Under the pieces are notes generated by a model. The model had not been told where the DNA came from. It ran no database searches and saw only the letters and a program-made list of their open reading frames with translations. Shown one piece after another: positions 62,901-64,000 of a stretch of 64,000 nucleotides of DNA (within the stretch, counting starts at the first letter, position 1; each line of letters starts with the position of its first letter). The stretch is from Favolaschia claudopus (lineage: Eukaryota; Basidiomycota; Agaricomycetes; Agaricales; Mycenaceae). The stretch is from contig JAWWNJ010000082.1 of the NCBI GenBank assembly GCA_037176885.1, positions 1,116,001-1,180,000 of the forward strand, written 5' to 3'. The translations under genes were made by a program, and so were the position numbers.

Positions 62901-63734
62901 ATGACTTACTTCCTACCATTTCATTTTCTTCTTCTTCAACTTGTTTCCGCTCTCACCTTCGGACCTCTCGACGACCTCATAATCCCCGGCCGACCACTCC
63001 GAATTACCTGGACCAGCGATCCTGCCGTGGATCCATCGATATGGGTACTAGAAATTGCGTCGAAGCGGAGTGGCGATTCGAAAGCTACTGTGGATAAGGT
63101 TGATGGATCTGCTGGGCAGTTTGCTTTTTTGTTTCCGGAGGTTGGTTCGGGCACGAGGTGAGTACTGGTTGCCTCGTCCTACTGTGCATGCGCAAGATTC
63201 TAAATGATGGATGGATGAAAGTAGATCTCGACAGCAAGCGTTTGTTCTGCAGGCGGTTTCCTTTGCTGGGGGGCAGTGAGTACTTATTGTTTCACAAAGT
63301 CTTCTTCGAGACATTCTTTAATATACCTATCGTGCTCCAGACTGCTAGCCACCAGCAAACCTTTTCGTCTCGACAGATATACGGCTGCTGCACCCGGGGC
63401 AAATCCTTCCTCCGTTGATGCAGCGTCATTTACCCCGCTCCCTTCACCTTCGAAACCCTCCACCACCGAATCCATCACTTCGCAACCCTCACCTCCTCCT
63501 CCTCCCGGCAGCGGATACGCCTCCTCTCACCCATCATCCAACTCCACTTCTACTTCCGACCTCGGCACAAACCCTGACAATTCCGCAAGGCTACCTGCGC
63601 TGATCGCAGGACCTATCTTGGCTGTCGGCATCGCTGCGTTCCTTGGGTTTTTGATTTGGACTTGCTGTGGGTGTAGGAAGCGGCCGGATGCAGATGTTTT
63701 GGATCGTGCTGAGAAGGGGAACGGGAAGGTATAA
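62901..63734 (+). CDS. Secreted single-pass membrane protein, Kre9/Knh1-like fold
   Basis: Three exons in phase: 62901-63157, 63225-63275, 63377-63734; 221 residues. The signal peptide is MTYFLPFHFLLLQLVSALTF, which decides the start. The extracellular part (DLIIPGRPLRITWTSDPAVDPSIWVLEIAS...FVLQAVSFAGGQYTAAAPG) has the same TWTSD-centred sandwich as the GPI-type protein at 37442. A Ser/Thr/Pro stalk follows, likely O-mannosylated, then a transmembrane segment (LPALIAGPILAVGIAAFLGF) and a short Cys/Lys-rich cytosolic tail (CCGCRKR). Surface or wall-sensing role possible; nothing specific shown. Confidence 0.75.
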
Positions 63735-64000
63735 CACGCGCGGTTGGTTGTTGGCGGGCGGCTCGGACGGATAGAAAACCCGCGAGGAAGGTTGTATGGT
63801 TGTTGGGGTTGAGGTAGGATCCAATGAGCCGTGGATGCACAACCGAAGGGCTGATCAGTACTTTAGGGATGGACACGAAACCTCGAAGAACAAGTCCGTC
63901 GTCACTGGCCGCCTTCATACAAGTCTCGCCTTTGGGGCGTCTGGAACGAAGCTTTCGATATTTTTCCAGCAACCATCGACAAGCCAGAGAAGAAGGAGGC
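63735..64000. other. right window edge, 3' flank
   Basis: No gene can be supported in the last 266 bases. Confidence 0.4.

Noticed and set aside
1..64000. tRNA, rRNA, CRISPR or bacterial-type operon features
   Set aside because: No tRNA arm pattern or rRNA core sequence caught my eye on either strand, and introns and gene families are fungal, so bacterial feature types do not apply.

Overview
The window looks like nuclear DNA of a basidiomycete, most likely a mushroom-forming Agaricomycete. Genes are dense with introns of about 45-60 bases (GT..AG, often GTGCGT or GTGAGT donors). The gene families are ones I associate with Agaricomycetes: several lineage-type F-box proteins, STAND/NLR-like ATPases, coiled-coil proteins with a conserved C-terminal domain of unknown function, and Ser/Pro-rich surface proteins. 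I see no rRNA, tRNA or CRISPR array. All identifications come from reading translated motifs; no database search was possible.

Layout. 1-716: 3' part of an RBR-type E3 ligase-like gene. 1599-3715: coiled-coil/conserved-domain protein A, which has a paralog B at 56513-59574. 4495-7990: complete NLR-like gene (helical N-terminus, P-loop NTPase, TPR-like C-terminus). 8418-10834 (minus): F-box protein. 12385-12891: non-autonomous inverted-repeat element with a 9-bp target-site duplication. 14004-16501 (minus): bHLH transcription factor. 17849-21327 (minus): second NLR-like gene, with nearly the same exon lengths as the first, strongly CpG-depleted and carrying one in-frame TGA. 22952-24140 (minus): F-box-like protein. 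24634-27100 (minus): xanthine/uric acid permease of the UapA/UapC type. 27742-29340 (minus): Myb/Rap1-like protein. 30178-35007: complete DNA transposon with inverted repeats, an 8-bp duplication and a P-superfamily-like transposase. 37442-38317: Kre9/Knh1-like GPI-anchored protein. 38905-42834: second complete DNA transposon of a different kind, with about 50-bp inverted repeats and an intact 1024-residue protein. 44972-49917 (minus): large F-box protein. 49918-56512: mostly gene-poor, with one doubtful or decayed gene. 60214-62110: Myb/Rap1-like protein. 62901-63734: secreted single-pass membrane protein related in style to the Kre9-like one.

The most interesting content is mobile DNA. Three insertions can be delimited to the base from inverted repeats and target-site duplications. 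Two of them carry intact multi-exon genes from large, usually unnamed mushroom protein families, so those families can be assigned to transposons. The NLR pair is the second point: one copy is intact and CpG-rich; the other keeps the same exon architecture but has lost most CpG dinucleotides and holds a nonsense codon of the kind CpG deamination would create.
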